This document shows, piece after piece, positions 17,192-30,215 of a DNA stretch of 64,000 nt; position 1 is the stretch's first letter; each line of letters starts with the position of its first letter. The notes beneath the pieces were generated by a model. That model was not told the origin of the DNA. It was given only the letters and a program-made list of their open reading frames with translations, and ran no database searches. Origin of the DNA: JANQRZ01 sp965214485 (lineage in GTDB: Bacteria > Bacteroidota > Rhodothermia > Rhodothermales > JANQRZ01); assembly GCA_965214485.1 (NCBI GenBank), contig CBDCBW010000009.1:656660-720659 (forward strand). Reading direction: 5' to 3'. A program made the position numbers and the translations under genes.

Positions 17192-19873
17192 CTAGCGGAC
17201 GACGGCGAAGCGGCCCGAGCCCGTGTGCACGCGCTCGGCCGTCGTGGCCGTCACGCGGTAGACGTAGACCCCGGACGGGAGCGTCCGTGCGTCGAGAGTC
17301 AGGGTATAGTCGAACCCGGCGAAGGCCGCCTGAACCGGCACCTGAAGCACCTCGCGGCCGAGGAGGTCATAGACCGTCACCGCGAGCTGCGCCGCCTCGG
17401 GCATGTCGAACCGGAGCTGCGTCGTCCCGGTGAACGGGTTCGGGTAGTTCCCGTGGACGGCGAAGGCCGCCGGCACCGCGCTCCCATCCTCAGTCCCGAC
17501 GAACATCCCGACGTTGATGTAGACCTCCGCCTCCGAGACGGCACCGAACTCGTCGGCGAGGAAGTAGGTGAAGGTCTCGATCCCTCGGAAGTCAGGAGGC
17601 GGGATGTAGTCGACGTTCTGGTTCTCGAGTAGGGTGGCGACGCCGTTGATCTCTCCAGCGAGCCCGACCACGGCAAGCTCGTCCCCCTCGGGATCGCTGT
17701 CGTTGAGGAGCACGTCGATCTCGATGCCCGCGCCCTCGGCCGTAGCGACGGAGTCAGGGTTTGCCACAGGCGGAGCGTTGTCCTTCGGGGTGTAGAACAC
17801 CGTCCAGAGAGAAGGATCGCCCAGCGAGAAGGTCACCCGCTGGTCCGTGATGATTTGCCCATTGGCGGACCAGTAAGAAAAGACGTGGTCGCCGGGGGAG
17901 GGATCGGGTCTCACGGTCACCGCCGTCCCGCGCGGAAAAATGCGCTGGAACGGCGTCATCCCGTCGCCATTCTCGTTGAGGTCGTCGGGCTGTACGATGA
18001 CGAGTACATCGCCGTCGGGGTTGCGAGATTCTATCTGGAGGTCGATCGCCGCTGGCGGCGTTACGGTGAGGCCCACCGGCACCGTCAGCATTTGCTGGTC
18101 CGGATCATTCGAGGACAGCGTGACCGTACCGGTGTAATCCCCACTGTTCAGCGGCAGGGCGTTGATGAAGATGGGTACCGCGACGGTCTCGCCCGCCGCG
18201 ACTTCGACCTCCTCGGTGGGAGAGCCGAGCCACTCGAGCGCCAAGAGGGCATAGTCGATTTGGATGCGAGGGATCGTCACGCCGGGAAGGCGGCTCGTGG
18301 TGATGGGAATACCACCCACCTTGAGCGCGCCAAGGGCCCGCTCGACGCTGACCTCGGCATCGAACTGCTTGAGAATAGCGAAGGCACCAGCCACGTGCGG
18401 CGAAGCCATCGAGGTACCCAGGAAGTTGGCGTACTGATCTCCCGGCACGGACGAGCGAATCCGGTCGCCCGGTGCATAGAGGTCCATAAAGCTGGCGATG
18501 TCCGAGAACCCCGAGACGCCGTCAATGGCGGTGCCGAACGAGCCGTCGCCCGTAGAGCCGACGCTGATGATGCTGGGCGCACAAGCCGGCGCGCCGATTA
18601 CGCCGTTACGCCCCCCGTTCCCAGATGACGAGACCACGGCAACGCCGATGGAAGTGAGCTGCGCCGAGATCAACTCCCTGGGGTCGCCCGGGCACGCGGC
18701 TGAAGAGCCGCCGCCGCCGAGACTCATGTTGGCCGAGGCAACGTCCATCCCGTTGTTCGCAAGGTCGAAGACCTGCGAGAGCGCGGCGATGATGTCGGAC
18801 TGAAAGGCGCGTAGGCAGGGTGCCTGGCTGTTGCCACACTGGCTCTGTAAGTCCTGCCGGCTAAAGACCTGCAGCGCAATCAAATCGGCTCCAGGTGCGA
18901 CGCCGTAGAAGCCTTCGGTATCGCCCACAGCGATGCCCGCGACGTGCGTTCCGTGATCGCAGCCTGAAATGTTGGCCCCTTGCTCACAAGCGTCGTCCCC
19001 GGAACCAGGACCGGTCTGCACGGCCATTCCGTTGGGGCAAACCGAACTGGTGCCATTCGTACTTCCACTCGAGTAGCATCCTTCTGCTACGACTTTACCG
19101 GCGAGAAACGGGTGGTGTATGTCGGAGCCCGTGTCGAGGATGGCCACCGCTTGGCCTTCGCCCCTCAAGCCCAAGTCCCATACCACGGGAGCGCCCACGA
19201 TGACGGTGCTCTCCTCCAGATGCGGTGCCTCCATCTTGTCCTCCAAAATGCGGATCACGTCCACGTGTCCAGTGAGTTGGCGGAGCCCCTCCGCATCGGC
19301 ACGGAGCGCGAGGTAGGGGACATACTGGTACTGGTGCACCGTCTCGGTCTGCGTCCCGGCAAGGCTAGCAAGCACGGTGTTCTGCCGCCGCTGAATCTCA
19401 GCGCGTTGCGCAGCTATGTCCCCACTACGGAGATACCCTTCAGGCGCAAAAGGCACAGCAAGCTCAACCAGAAGGCGGACGGGCTCCCCCTCGGTTGCCC
19501 GCTCAAAGAGCTGCTGAAGCTCTGAACCGTAGGAACCGCTGAGACGTAAGTCTCGCTCGAAGAAATCTGGGGCACGCCGAGTCTCATACTGGGGGGCAGC
19601 ACTCGGGAAATCATCGATCTCCGTCGTCACATCGACAAGCAACGGGGCGTCGCCGCTATTAGTCACGAACAGGGTGTCCGTCAGGAAAAAGCGCGTCTCC
19701 ACCTCGAACTCGAAGTTGTCTGGCGTCACGCTGATCTCAGGTTGGGCAAGAGCAGCCGAGCCAACCCAAGGGAGGAGGCATAGTAGAGTGAGGAGCCGCA
19801 GTGCGGTGCTCACACCTGGCGGAGAGCTGAGAGAAGCGGTCTCGGCCTTGGCAACGAGAGGGAGCGAAAACAT
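17192..19873 (-). CDS. Secreted subtilisin-like (S8) protease with C-terminal sorting domain
   Basis: 893 aa. The catalytic triad is visible: Asp247 (VAILDTGSD), His307 (CDHGTHVAG) and Ser488 (GTSMASPHVAG). The hydrophobic signal segment is LRLLTLLCLLPWVGSAALA (26-44); a GTG at 19813 (VSTALRLLTL) is a plausible shorter start, giving a more normal signal peptide. An N-terminal Ig-like stretch (EISVTPDNFEFEVE) precedes a propeptide and the catalytic domain. Cadherin/Big-like modules follow (PVANPDSVATAEGAGIEIDVLLND). The C-terminus NYPNPFTGTTQLRFDMP...VYDLLGREV is a type IX-like sorting domain, so the enzyme is exported and probably surface-bound. A strong terminator follows it. Confidence 0.9.
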   Translation of the reverse strand: MFSLPLVAKAETASLSSPPGVSTALRLLTLLCLLPWVGSAALAQPEISVTPDNFEFEVETRFFLTDTLFVTNSGDAPLLVDVTTEIDDFPSAAPQYETRRAPDFFERDLRLSGSYGSELQQLFERATEGEPVRLLVELAVPFAPEGYLRSGDIAAQRAEIQRRQNTVLASLAGTQTETVHQYQYVPYLALRADAEGLRQLTGHVDVIRILEDKMEAPHLEESTVIVGAPVVWDLGLRGEGQAVAILDTGSDIHHPFLAGKVVAEGCYSSGSTNGTSSVCPNGMAVQTGPGSGDDACEQGANISGCDHGTHVAGIAVGDTEGFYGVAPGADLIALQVFSRQDLQSQCGNSQAPCLRAFQSDIIAALSQVFDLANNGMDVASANMSLGGGGSSAACPGDPRELISAQLTSIGVAVVSSSGNGGRNGVIGAPACAPSIISVGSTGDGSFGTAIDGVSGFSDIASFMDLYAPGDRIRSSVPGDQYANFLGTSMASPHVAGAFAILKQFDAEVSVERALGALKVGGIPITTSRLPGVTIPRIQIDYALLALEWLGSPTEEVEVAAGETVAVPIFINALPLNSGDYTGTVTLSSNDPDQQMLTVPVGLTVTPPAAIDLQIESRNPDGDVLVIVQPDDLNENGDGMTPFQRIFPRGTAVTVRPDPSPGDHVFSYWSANGQIITDQRVTFSLGDPSLWTVFYTPKDNAPPVANPDSVATAEGAGIEIDVLLNDSDPEGDELAVVGLAGEINGVATLLENQNVDYIPPPDFRGIETFTYFLADEFGAVSEAEVYINVGMFVGTEDGSAVPAAFAVHGNYPNPFTGTTQLRFDMPEAAQLAVTVYDLLGREVLQVPVQAAFAGFDYTLTLDARTLPSGVYVYRVTATTAERVHTGSGRFAVVR

Positions 19874-20006
19874 AATAGGGGAGGTTGAGAAGGAAGGGGC
19901 TCGGGCGTAGGACCAATATACACGTTAAGGGCTCTGAACACACACGTCCGCCGGACAACGTTAGAGCGGTGTTAGAGGGGTAGGAGGTGGGATGGCACAC
20001 ATACCA

Positions 20007-20038
20007 AAAAAGCCCCGCTGCCAATCGGCAGCGGGGCT
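20007..20038 (-). terminator. rRNA operon terminator
   Basis: On the minus strand AGCCCCGCTGCC pairs with GGCAGCGGGGCT (12 bp, 20027-20038 with 20011-20022) and is followed by a run of T residues. It lies 24 bp after the 5S gene, closing the rRNA operon. Confidence 0.88.
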
Positions 20039-20061
20039 TCTGAAGGCGAACCCTCATAGGG

Positions 20062-20175
20062 ACTTGGCGGCGACCTACTCTCCCACGTTCTCACGCAGTA
20101 CCATCGGCGCTGCAGGGCTTAACTACTCTGTTCGGTATGGGAAGAGGTGTTTCCCCTGCGCCATAGCCACCAAGA
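20062..20175 (-). rRNA. rrf: 5S ribosomal RNA
   Basis: The complement carries a typical 5S sequence, including the loop segment equivalent to CCGAACAGAGTAGTTAAGCC and the terminal stem CTTGGTGGCTATGGCG / GCCAAGT. It is last in the operon, about 180 bp after the 23S, and followed by the terminator. Ends are accurate to a few bases. Confidence 0.92.
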
Positions 20176-20357
20176 ACTCGGTGAGCTACAGCCGGTGGGG
20201 GAGAGCCCCCAACCGGGACGTGCTCAAAAAATTTGACATGATGAAGTAGCCGAGGCAAAGGGTGTAACGGGTCACCAAGCGCCTGAGCGCTGTGGTTACT
20301 TGAGGACTTATCAACGATTGCTCGTCTTCGGTCCTCTCCACGTGCGGAAGCGCACTA

Positions 20358-23300
<2,943 letters not shown>

Positions 23301-23360
23301 CGTGCTTCCGCACGAGACCATGTTAAGGGGGCGAACCCTCCTACTACGGTCGCGCACTGA

Positions 23361-23462
23361 TGCACGCGGATTGAACCTTGCAACCGCGCCAGGGCCTAAG
23401 ACCTGGTGGTTGCGCGCTCGACGTCTCGGTGACCAATCCGCTACCTCAGCAAAGCTGGTGCA
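23361..23462 (-). pseudogene. Degenerate tRNA-Leu-like sequence in the 16S-23S spacer
   Basis: On the minus strand the region shows tRNA-like parts: GGTAGCGGATTGG (D-arm-like), CCAGGTCTTAGGCCCTGG (anticodon-arm-like, with a TAG-type loop), and GGTTCAATCC (T-arm-like, one base short). TGCAC/GTGCA could form a partial acceptor stem. The spacing between D and anticodon arms is about 15 nt too long and the T stem does not pair well. I read it as a decayed tRNA-Leu or a tRNA-like spacer structure; it may instead be unrelated. Confidence 0.3.
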
Positions 23463-23578
23463 GCAGACGGATCGTTAAGACTCTTTTTAACCTTCGGCTA
23501 CTTTCATCATGTCAAAGAACGATCTCGCTGTTACTTCCGGCGAGTCGGGTGGGAAAGCTCTCGCTTGCCAACCCTGTG

Positions 23579-23651
23579 TGGAGCCAGAGGGATTCGAACC
23601 CCCGACATCCTGCTTGCAAAGCAGGCGCTCTACCAACTGAGCTATGGCCCC
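23579..23651 (-). tRNA. tRNA-Ala (TGC)
   Basis: The minus strand folds as a cloverleaf: acceptor GGGGCCA/TGGCTCC, D arm AGCTCAGTTGGTAGAGC, anticodon stem CTGCT/AGCAG with loop holding TGC, and T arm GGGGGTTCGAATCCCTC. CCA is not encoded. It is the second spacer tRNA of the rRNA operon. Confidence 0.96.
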
Positions 23652-23716
23652 GATAAGCGTACCCGGAGGGAGACCCTCATCGGGAGGTCCATCGGCGGAT
23701 ATCCGCTACGGACCGG

Positions 23717-23790
<74 letters not shown>

Positions 23791-23912
23791 AGGAGAAAAA
23801 AGACCGAAGCCTCTTTGCTTGTGGCGGTGCTCCGGTGGGGAGCAGACCGTTCAGTGTTGAGAGGGAAGCATAGCGAGCCGCCGTTGGCAGAGAACAAGAG
23901 TAGAGCTCTCTG

Positions 23913-25440
<1,528 letters not shown>

Positions 25441-25717
25441 TAGTAGAGAATTTGCGACCCCCAAGGGAAGGGGGTCAGTGACCATCCAAACGGCGGACCG
25501 CTTGGTGGTCGATTAGGTTGAGCTCAGAACCGCGACTCCGAGGAGTGGACTCCGAAGAGCCGCGAAACTGACTATTGCTACTCTCGTTCAACCGGCGCAT
25601 CCGCCGCCCCGAGGGGTGCGCGAGTGCGCGGGCCAACGAGGGCTCGCTATGCTTCCAATCTCATCAAAGAACAGGGGTAAAAAATCGCGCCGGGCGGTAA
25701 CCCGAGCGCGGCCTGTC

Positions 25718-25746
25718 AATCTACGAAACCATAGACCCGGTGTCAA
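25718..25746 (-). promoter_or_regulatory. rRNA operon promoter
   Basis: On the minus strand TTGACA (25746-25741), a 17-bp spacer, then TAGATT (25723-25718), also readable as TTG-N20-TAGATTG. It lies about 280 bp upstream of the 16S 5' end. It is the best-matching promoter in the window and sets the local consensus. Confidence 0.7.
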
Positions 25747-26105
25747 GTGCTTCACCATCTCTTCGCCAGAAAACTGACTCCTCAACTGAGGCGATGGTGC
25801 TGCGCCCTCCACCGTCGGGCAGGGCAACAATGATACGAAATCAGAGAGGGGCAGTCAAGCCTCCCACTCACATTCGAGACGCCTTCACAGACAGTCCGAA
25901 CTTCGCACCAAGAAAGAACAACCGCCGCTAACAGAACTGAGGAGAACCGTTGGGGCGGCGGTCTCCAACCAGGTCCCTGGAAGCCAGTTCCGGCCGGTTG
26001 TGTGAAGGATCGGTGGGATGTGTCGGTGACACTGCCTGCTAAGTCAACAGGGTATATTCTGCCGGCTCCGGTTTATCTACTCTCGCGCTCCGACACCTCT
26101 TATAT
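25747..26105. other. Intergenic region between divergent rRNA operon and PASTA gene
   Basis: 359 bp without a gene. The left part should hold upstream elements of the rRNA promoter. A TATATT at 26053-26058 may belong to the promoter of the PASTA gene, but no TTG lies at the right distance. I see no RNA structure or repeat that I would name. Confidence 0.5.
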
Positions 26106-27017
26106 ATGGCTTCGCAAACCGACTCGCTCTGGCCTCGCATTCGATTCCGCGCTGTGGGGGCGTGGCGTTGGCTTAAGCCGGTCGCCACCAGCCGCTATCT
26201 CTGGCTTGGGCTGCTTGCACTTGGGGGGGGGCTCGTCGGGATTTTCTTGCTGATGAACTACGTGGTGATGCCGATCTATACGCGGCAGGGGACGGCGGTG
26301 ACGGTGCCGGAGGTCCGGCAGCTTTCGTTCGAGCAGGCTCACAACATCGTCGAGGACCGGGACCTGAGGCCGGAGCGGCGGGAGCAGCCGTTCAACCCGA
26401 GCTTGCCGCGCGACGTAGTGATCGACCAGAACCCGCCGCCGAATGCCTCGGTGAAGCCGGGGCGGCGCGTCTACCTCTACGTCAACAGTACGGAGCAACG
26501 CGCCGTGACGGTGCCGGACGTGCTGACGCTTTCGCAAAACCTCGCTCGCTCTCAAATGGCTGAGGCCGGGCTGACGAACGTCCAGGTACAGGAGGATGAG
26601 ACGAACTCGCCCTACGAGGGGACGGTCACACGGCAGGACCCGGAGCCGGGCGAGACCGCGAAGACCGAGGCGGCTGTCACGCTCTGGGTGAGCCCCGGCT
26701 TGGGCGAGACCGAGGTGACCGTGCCTGATGTGCGCGGCCTCGCACCGGTCGACGCGCGGCGCGAGCTGACCGAGGCCGGGGCGTGGGTGGACCCGACGCG
26801 CTCGGTCGGGGGAACGGTCACGCGGCAGGAGCCAGAGTCGGGCGAAACGGTGCGGCGCGGTACCGAGGTGCGCATTTATTCGGATCCAATCGAGGAGATC
26901 GCACCGGAGCCGTTTGGCGAAACCGGGGAGGAGGTGGAGGGCCGAGAGCCAGATGGCCGAGAGGAGGAGCGTCGGCGCTTCAAAGAAGAGATGGGAGAAA
27001 CCGGCGAGGAGGGATAG
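26106..27017 (+). CDS. Membrane-anchored PASTA-domain protein
   Basis: 303 aa. A basic cytoplasmic N-terminus (1-30) is followed by one membrane helix (about 31-54, LWLGLLALGGGLVGIFLLMNYVVM). Three PASTA domains come next, each opening with a VTVP signature (VTVPEVRQLSFEQAHNI, VTVPDVLTLSQNLARSQ, VTVPDVRGLAPVDARRE). They face the periplasm and in known proteins bind peptidoglycan fragments or beta-lactams. There is no kinase or transpeptidase domain, so it resembles the stand-alone PASTA proteins of Bacteroidota. The tail is Glu/Gly-rich. It is transcribed away from the rRNA operon and converges with pyrR. Confidence 0.88.
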   Translation: MASQTDSLWPRIRFRAVGAWRWLKPVATSRYLWLGLLALGGGLVGIFLLMNYVVMPIYTRQGTAVTVPEVRQLSFEQAHNIVEDRDLRPERREQPFNPSLPRDVVIDQNPPPNASVKPGRRVYLYVNSTEQRAVTVPDVLTLSQNLARSQMAEAGLTNVQVQEDETNSPYEGTVTRQDPEPGETAKTEAAVTLWVSPGLGETEVTVPDVRGLAPVDARRELTEAGAWVDPTRSVGGTVTRQEPESGETVRRGTEVRIYSDPIEEIAPEPFGETGEEVEGREPDGREEERRRFKEEMGETGEEG

Positions 27018-27065
27018 CTCGTAGAGCGTGGGAGAGTGGAGAGGAAAGTTCTCTCCCGCCAGGCC

Positions 27066-27578
27066 CTACTCCTCCAGAAAGACGGCGACCTCGCCGTTGA
27101 CCTCGACCGTGACGCGCTCGCGGTGCTTGGTCGGGATCACGCGACCGACGAAGTCCGGCTGGATCGGATACTCGCGGTGGCCCCGGTCGATGAGCACGGC
27201 AAGCTGGATGGAGGTGGGGCGGCCGTAGAAGAGAATCGCGTCGATGGCGGCGCGTGCCGTGCGGCCGGTAAAGAGCACGTCGTCCACGAGCACCATGTCG
27301 CGGCCCTCGACGTTCGGGCGCGGGTCGAGGGGCTCGGGCGTCGGGGCGTCGTCGCGGTCGTCTCGAAACGGCGTCACGTCGAGTGGATGAACGGGGACGG
27401 GGCGGTCCTCGATCTCCCCGATGCGTTCGGCCAGCATTTCAGCCAGGGCAATCCCGCGCTGCCGGATGCCGAAGACTTCGAGCGTCTCTGCGCCCCGGTT
27501 GCGTTCGACGATCTCGTAGGCGAGCCGGGTGAGGGTGCGGCGGACGCGGGCGGGAGAGAGGAGGGCGGTGCGTGCCAT
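27066..27578 (-). CDS. pyrR: Bifunctional PyrR, uracil phosphoribosyltransferase / pyr regulator
   Basis: 170 aa from ATG 27576-27578, the usual length. The phosphoribosyltransferase PRPP loop is MVLVDDVLFTGRTARAA (about residues 94-110). The start MARTALLSPARVRRTLTRLA and the segment ILFYGRPTSIQLAVLIDRGHRE are typical of PyrR. PyrR converts uracil to UMP and in many bacteria binds pyr mRNA to control attenuation. No pyr genes or PyrR-binding leader are seen here, so its regulatory targets lie elsewhere, if any. It lies 65 bp downstream of the phzF-like gene on the same strand. Confidence 0.95.
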   Translation of the reverse strand: MARTALLSPARVRRTLTRLAYEIVERNRGAETLEVFGIRQRGIALAEMLAERIGEIEDRPVPVHPLDVTPFRDDRDDAPTPEPLDPRPNVEGRDMVLVDDVLFTGRTARAAIDAILFYGRPTSIQLAVLIDRGHREYPIQPDFVGRVIPTKHRERVTVEVNGEVAVFLEE

Positions 27579-27643
27579 ATATATTAAGGTGAGCCAGGAG
27601 GGAGAAGATAATCCTCCGGACCAAAGCTCTCCGTGCGGGGCGG

Positions 27644-28444
27644 CTACGCAGGCTCGGCCAGCAGGTCGCCGCGCAAGACTGTGACGGCCCGCCCGCCGAG
27701 GAGGACCCGGTCCCCACGGAGGCCGACGCGGACGGTGCCGCCGCGCGCCGAAGCCTGGTAGCCGACGAGGTCGTCGCGCCCGAGCCGGCCCGCCCAGTAG
27801 GGTGCGAGCAGGCAGTGCGCCGAGCCGGTCACCGGGTCCTCGTCCACACCCGCCGCCGGAGCGAAGAAGCGCGATACGAAGTCGGCTCCGTTCGTGCCCT
27901 GTGCCGTCACGATGACGCCGCGCGCGATCTCGATCTCGCCGAGCGCCCGGAAGTCCGGCGCGAGGCTGCGCACCGCCCTCTCGCTCTCCACCTCGACGAG
28001 GTAGTCGTAGGCCCCCCGGACGACGCGCTGCGGGACGACGCCGAGGGCGTCGGCAAGGCCATCGGGCGCGTTCGCGGGCTCCGTCGTGCTGGCGGGGAAA
28101 TCGAGCGTGATGCCGTCTTCGTCGTGCGTGGCGGTGAGGAGGCCGCTGCGGGTGTGGAACCGGGCCGTCTCGTAAGGGCGGAGCCGTCCGCTCTCCCACA
28201 GGACGTGCGCGCTGGCGAGCGTCGCGTGGCCGCACAGTTCCACCTCGACTGTCGGGGTGAACCAGCGGAGATGGAACCCGTCGCCGTGCGGCAGGAGGAA
28301 GGCGGTCTCCGAAAGGTTCATCTCCCCCGCGACGCGCTGCATCCAGTCCTCCGGGGCATCGCTGCCGAGCAGGCAAACGGCGGCGGGATTGCCCCGGAAG
28401 GCCTCGCCCGTGAACGCGTCGACTTGGTACAGAGGGATCGGCAT
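27644..28444 (-). CDS. PhzF-family isomerase/epimerase
   Basis: 266 aa. The start MPIPLYQVDAFTGEAFRGNPAAVCLL and the catalytic-Glu segment NLSETAFLLP are hallmark PhzF sequences. The C-terminal half repeats the fold (GANGADFVSRFFAPAAGVDEDPVTGSAHC, partly rearranged as TNGADFVSRFFAPAAG, then DPVTGSAHCLLAPYW). PhzF proteins are diaminopimelate-epimerase-like enzymes; only one branch makes phenazine, so no phenazine role is implied here. Upstream, 28462-28495 holds a 17-bp tandem duplication. Confidence 0.9.
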   Translation of the reverse strand: MPIPLYQVDAFTGEAFRGNPAAVCLLGSDAPEDWMQRVAGEMNLSETAFLLPHGDGFHLRWFTPTVEVELCGHATLASAHVLWESGRLRPYETARFHTRSGLLTATHDEDGITLDFPASTTEPANAPDGLADALGVVPQRVVRGAYDYLVEVESERAVRSLAPDFRALGEIEIARGVIVTAQGTNGADFVSRFFAPAAGVDEDPVTGSAHCLLAPYWAGRLGRDDLVGYQASARGGTVRVGLRGDRVLLGGRAVTVLRGDLLAEPA

Positions 28445-28461
28445 GGGGAGACCTGGCTTGG

Positions 28462-28495
28462 AGGGAAGAGCCGCTATCAGGGAAGAGCCGCTATC
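28462..28495. repeat. 17-bp tandem duplication upstream of phzF-like gene
   Basis: AGGGAAGAGCCGCTATC occurs at 28462-28478 and again at 28479-28495. It is followed by two further copies of CGCTGAAG. It lies in the gap between the phzF-like gene and pgsA. Confidence 0.9.
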
Positions 28496-28684
28496 GCTGA
28501 AGGAACTGCTGTCGCTGAAGAGACCTCTGACGAACAGGTCGAAGCGTAGGTCCCGCCCGTGGTGTCGTCTCGAAACAGGTCCCTAATTTCCCCGAGACTG
28601 TCTTAGCAGGGTGGGCTTCTCCCAGGCCGTGGGCTACGGTCCGTCCCCTCGGCAGCGCTATATTGAGGCCCTCGCCCGGTCCCC

Positions 28685-29305
28685 ATGAAACACCTTCCCA
28701 ACGCGCTCACGATCGGCCGGATCGCCATCGTTCCGGTGTTCCTCGTCCTCCTGTTTTGGGGGACGCTGGTGGGCCACCTCGTAGCGACGGTGCTGTTCAT
28801 CGTGGCCGCGATCTCGGACTATTGGGACGGGCGGCTCGCGCGGGAGTACGGCGTCGGCTCGCGGCTCGGGCAGTTCCTCGACCCGCTCGCGGATAAGGTG
28901 CTCGTCCTCGGGGCGTTCTTCGCGTTCCTCTTCCTGCCGGAGGACGCCGAAGGGAACCGGCTCGCGGCGTCGTGGTGGTGGTGGGCCGTTGGGCTGATCG
29001 CCCTGCGCGACGTGGCCGTGACGGGGCTCCGCGCTTGGGCCGAGCGGCAGGGGCGCTCGATCCAGACGCGCTACGCGGCCAAGCTCAAGACGACGGTGCA
29101 GCTTACGTTCCTTATCGCCACGCTCGTCTTTCTCACCGCCTCCAAGCTGAACGGCTTCGACGGGTGGACGGGCGACCTCGGCAGGCTCGCCAGCCTGGCC
29201 CTGTACAGCCCAGCGACCTCGGTGCTGCTGCTCGTCACCACGGTGCTGACGCTGTGGACGGGCGCGCTCTACTTCACCCGGCAGCAGCCCGCCGCTACGC
29301 TGTAG
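28685..29305 (+). CDS. pgsA: CDP-diacylglycerol--glycerol-3-phosphate 3-phosphatidyltransferase
   Basis: 206 aa integral membrane protein beginning MKHLPNALTIGRIAIVP. The CDP-alcohol phosphotransferase motif is complete: SDYWDGRLAREYGVGSRLG followed by QFLDPLADK. This motif, D-x2-DG-x2-AR-x8-G-x3-D-x3-D, binds the metal and CDP-diacylglycerol. The enzyme makes phosphatidylglycerol phosphate, the first committed step to phosphatidylglycerol and cardiolipin. Several hydrophobic helices surround the motif. It is a single gene convergent with the atpZ-like gene. Confidence 0.93.
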   Translation: MKHLPNALTIGRIAIVPVFLVLLFWGTLVGHLVATVLFIVAAISDYWDGRLAREYGVGSRLGQFLDPLADKVLVLGAFFAFLFLPEDAEGNRLAASWWWWAVGLIALRDVAVTGLRAWAERQGRSIQTRYAAKLKTTVQLTFLIATLVFLTASKLNGFDGWTGDLGRLASLALYSPATSVLLLVTTVLTLWTGALYFTRQQPAATL

Positions 29306-29334
29306 AGGTGGGGGGAGCGAGGGGCTGAGGGGAG

Positions 29335-29628
29335 CTACTCTTTCTCCCGTTCCCGCTGCGCTTTCTGCCGCTTCGCCGCAGCATCCAAGTCTCGGACGGC
29401 TCGGTAGAGCGTCGCGCCCGTCGCGACGACGCTCAGGACGATGCCGAGCAGGAGCAGCCACGGCGACGTGCCGAGCCAGCGGTCGGCGAAGTAGCCGAGG
29501 AGGATGAAGAACACCATCGAAATGGTGATCTCGATGCCCAGCCCGAGGTACGGAGCCGCCTCGCCCATCGACGAGCCGAAAAGGTGCGACGGTTTCGGGC
29601 GGGGCGGCGGCGACGGGTCGGGGTCCAT
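29335..29628 (-). CDS. AtpZ/AtpI-like small membrane protein
   Basis: 97 aa. A proline-rich N-terminus (MDPDPSPPPRPKPSHLFG) is followed by two membrane helices (GLGIEITISMVFFILLGYFAD and SPWLLLLGIVLSVVATGATLY) and a basic tail (AAKRQKAQREREKE). The two-helix hairpin with GIEITISMVFFILLGYFADRWLG is typical of AtpZ/AtpI-type accessory proteins of F-type ATP synthase, implicated in Mg/Ca transport or c-ring assembly. It is 6 bp downstream of the bactofilin gene, so it is probably co-transcribed with it. The other atp genes are not in the window. Confidence 0.75.
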   Translation of the reverse strand: MDPDPSPPPRPKPSHLFGSSMGEAAPYLGLGIEITISMVFFILLGYFADRWLGTSPWLLLLGIVLSVVATGATLYRAVRDLDAAAKRQKAQREREKE

Positions 29629-29634
29629 GTTGGG

Positions 29635-30132
29635 CTACGACGCAACCTGCGGGGCCGCCGCGCGCTTGTCCTGCTCGGCGCGCTGCTTGTCCTTGCGGCC
29701 TTCGGTGACGGTAACGCCGGGGAGGTCGCCGCGCTTCGGAAGCGAGCCGCCCATGTCGCACGTCCCGGAGAACGTCGCCCCGTCCTCGATCACGAGCTTG
29801 GCCGCGTGGATGTTGCCCTCGACGACGGCCGAGGCCTTGAGCACCAAGCGCTCCGAGATGAACAGCTCGCCGTTGACGTGCCCGGCGATGTCTGCGTGGG
29901 CCGAGCGGACTTCGCCCTCGACGAGGCCCTCCGGCGTGACGACCGTTTTGCCGTCCACGTTGACGTTGCCGATCACCTTGCCCGAGACGCGGACGTCGCT
30001 GTTGGCCTTGAGGCCGCCCTCGATGACGGTGCCCTGCCCGATGATGTTGACCTGGCCCGGCGTGCCGGGCGCGTCGTTTCGCTGCTTTGCCATAGGAGTG
30101 GTGGACTCGCTGCCGTTTCTGAAGAGGGCCAT
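29635..30132 (-). CDS. Bactofilin cytoskeletal protein
   Basis: 165 aa from ATG 30130-30132. An N-terminal tail (MALFRNGSESTTPMAKQRND) precedes a beta-helical core of short hexapeptide-like repeats (NIIGQGTVIEGGLKANSDVR, KVIGNVNVDGKTVVTPEG, LVLKASAVVEGNIHAAKLV). This is the bactofilin/DUF583 fold, which polymerises without nucleotide and scaffolds cell-wall enzymes. An M23 peptidase gene lies 83 bp upstream on the same strand, the classic CcmA-Csd arrangement that links bactofilin to curvature or stalk formation. A second ATG (MAKQRN) 14 codons in is an alternative start. Confidence 0.92.
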   Translation of the reverse strand: MALFRNGSESTTPMAKQRNDAPGTPGQVNIIGQGTVIEGGLKANSDVRVSGKVIGNVNVDGKTVVTPEGLVEGEVRSAHADIAGHVNGELFISERLVLKASAVVEGNIHAAKLVIEDGATFSGTCDMGGSLPKRGDLPGVTVTEGRKDKQRAEQDKRAAAPQVAS

Positions 30133-30215
30133 GAGAGGGTGGGGTGAGAGAGCCGGTACGGGGGAGTCCCGTGATACGTGGTGGTCCTGTTGCGTATCGG
30201 CTCCGTTCGGGAAAT

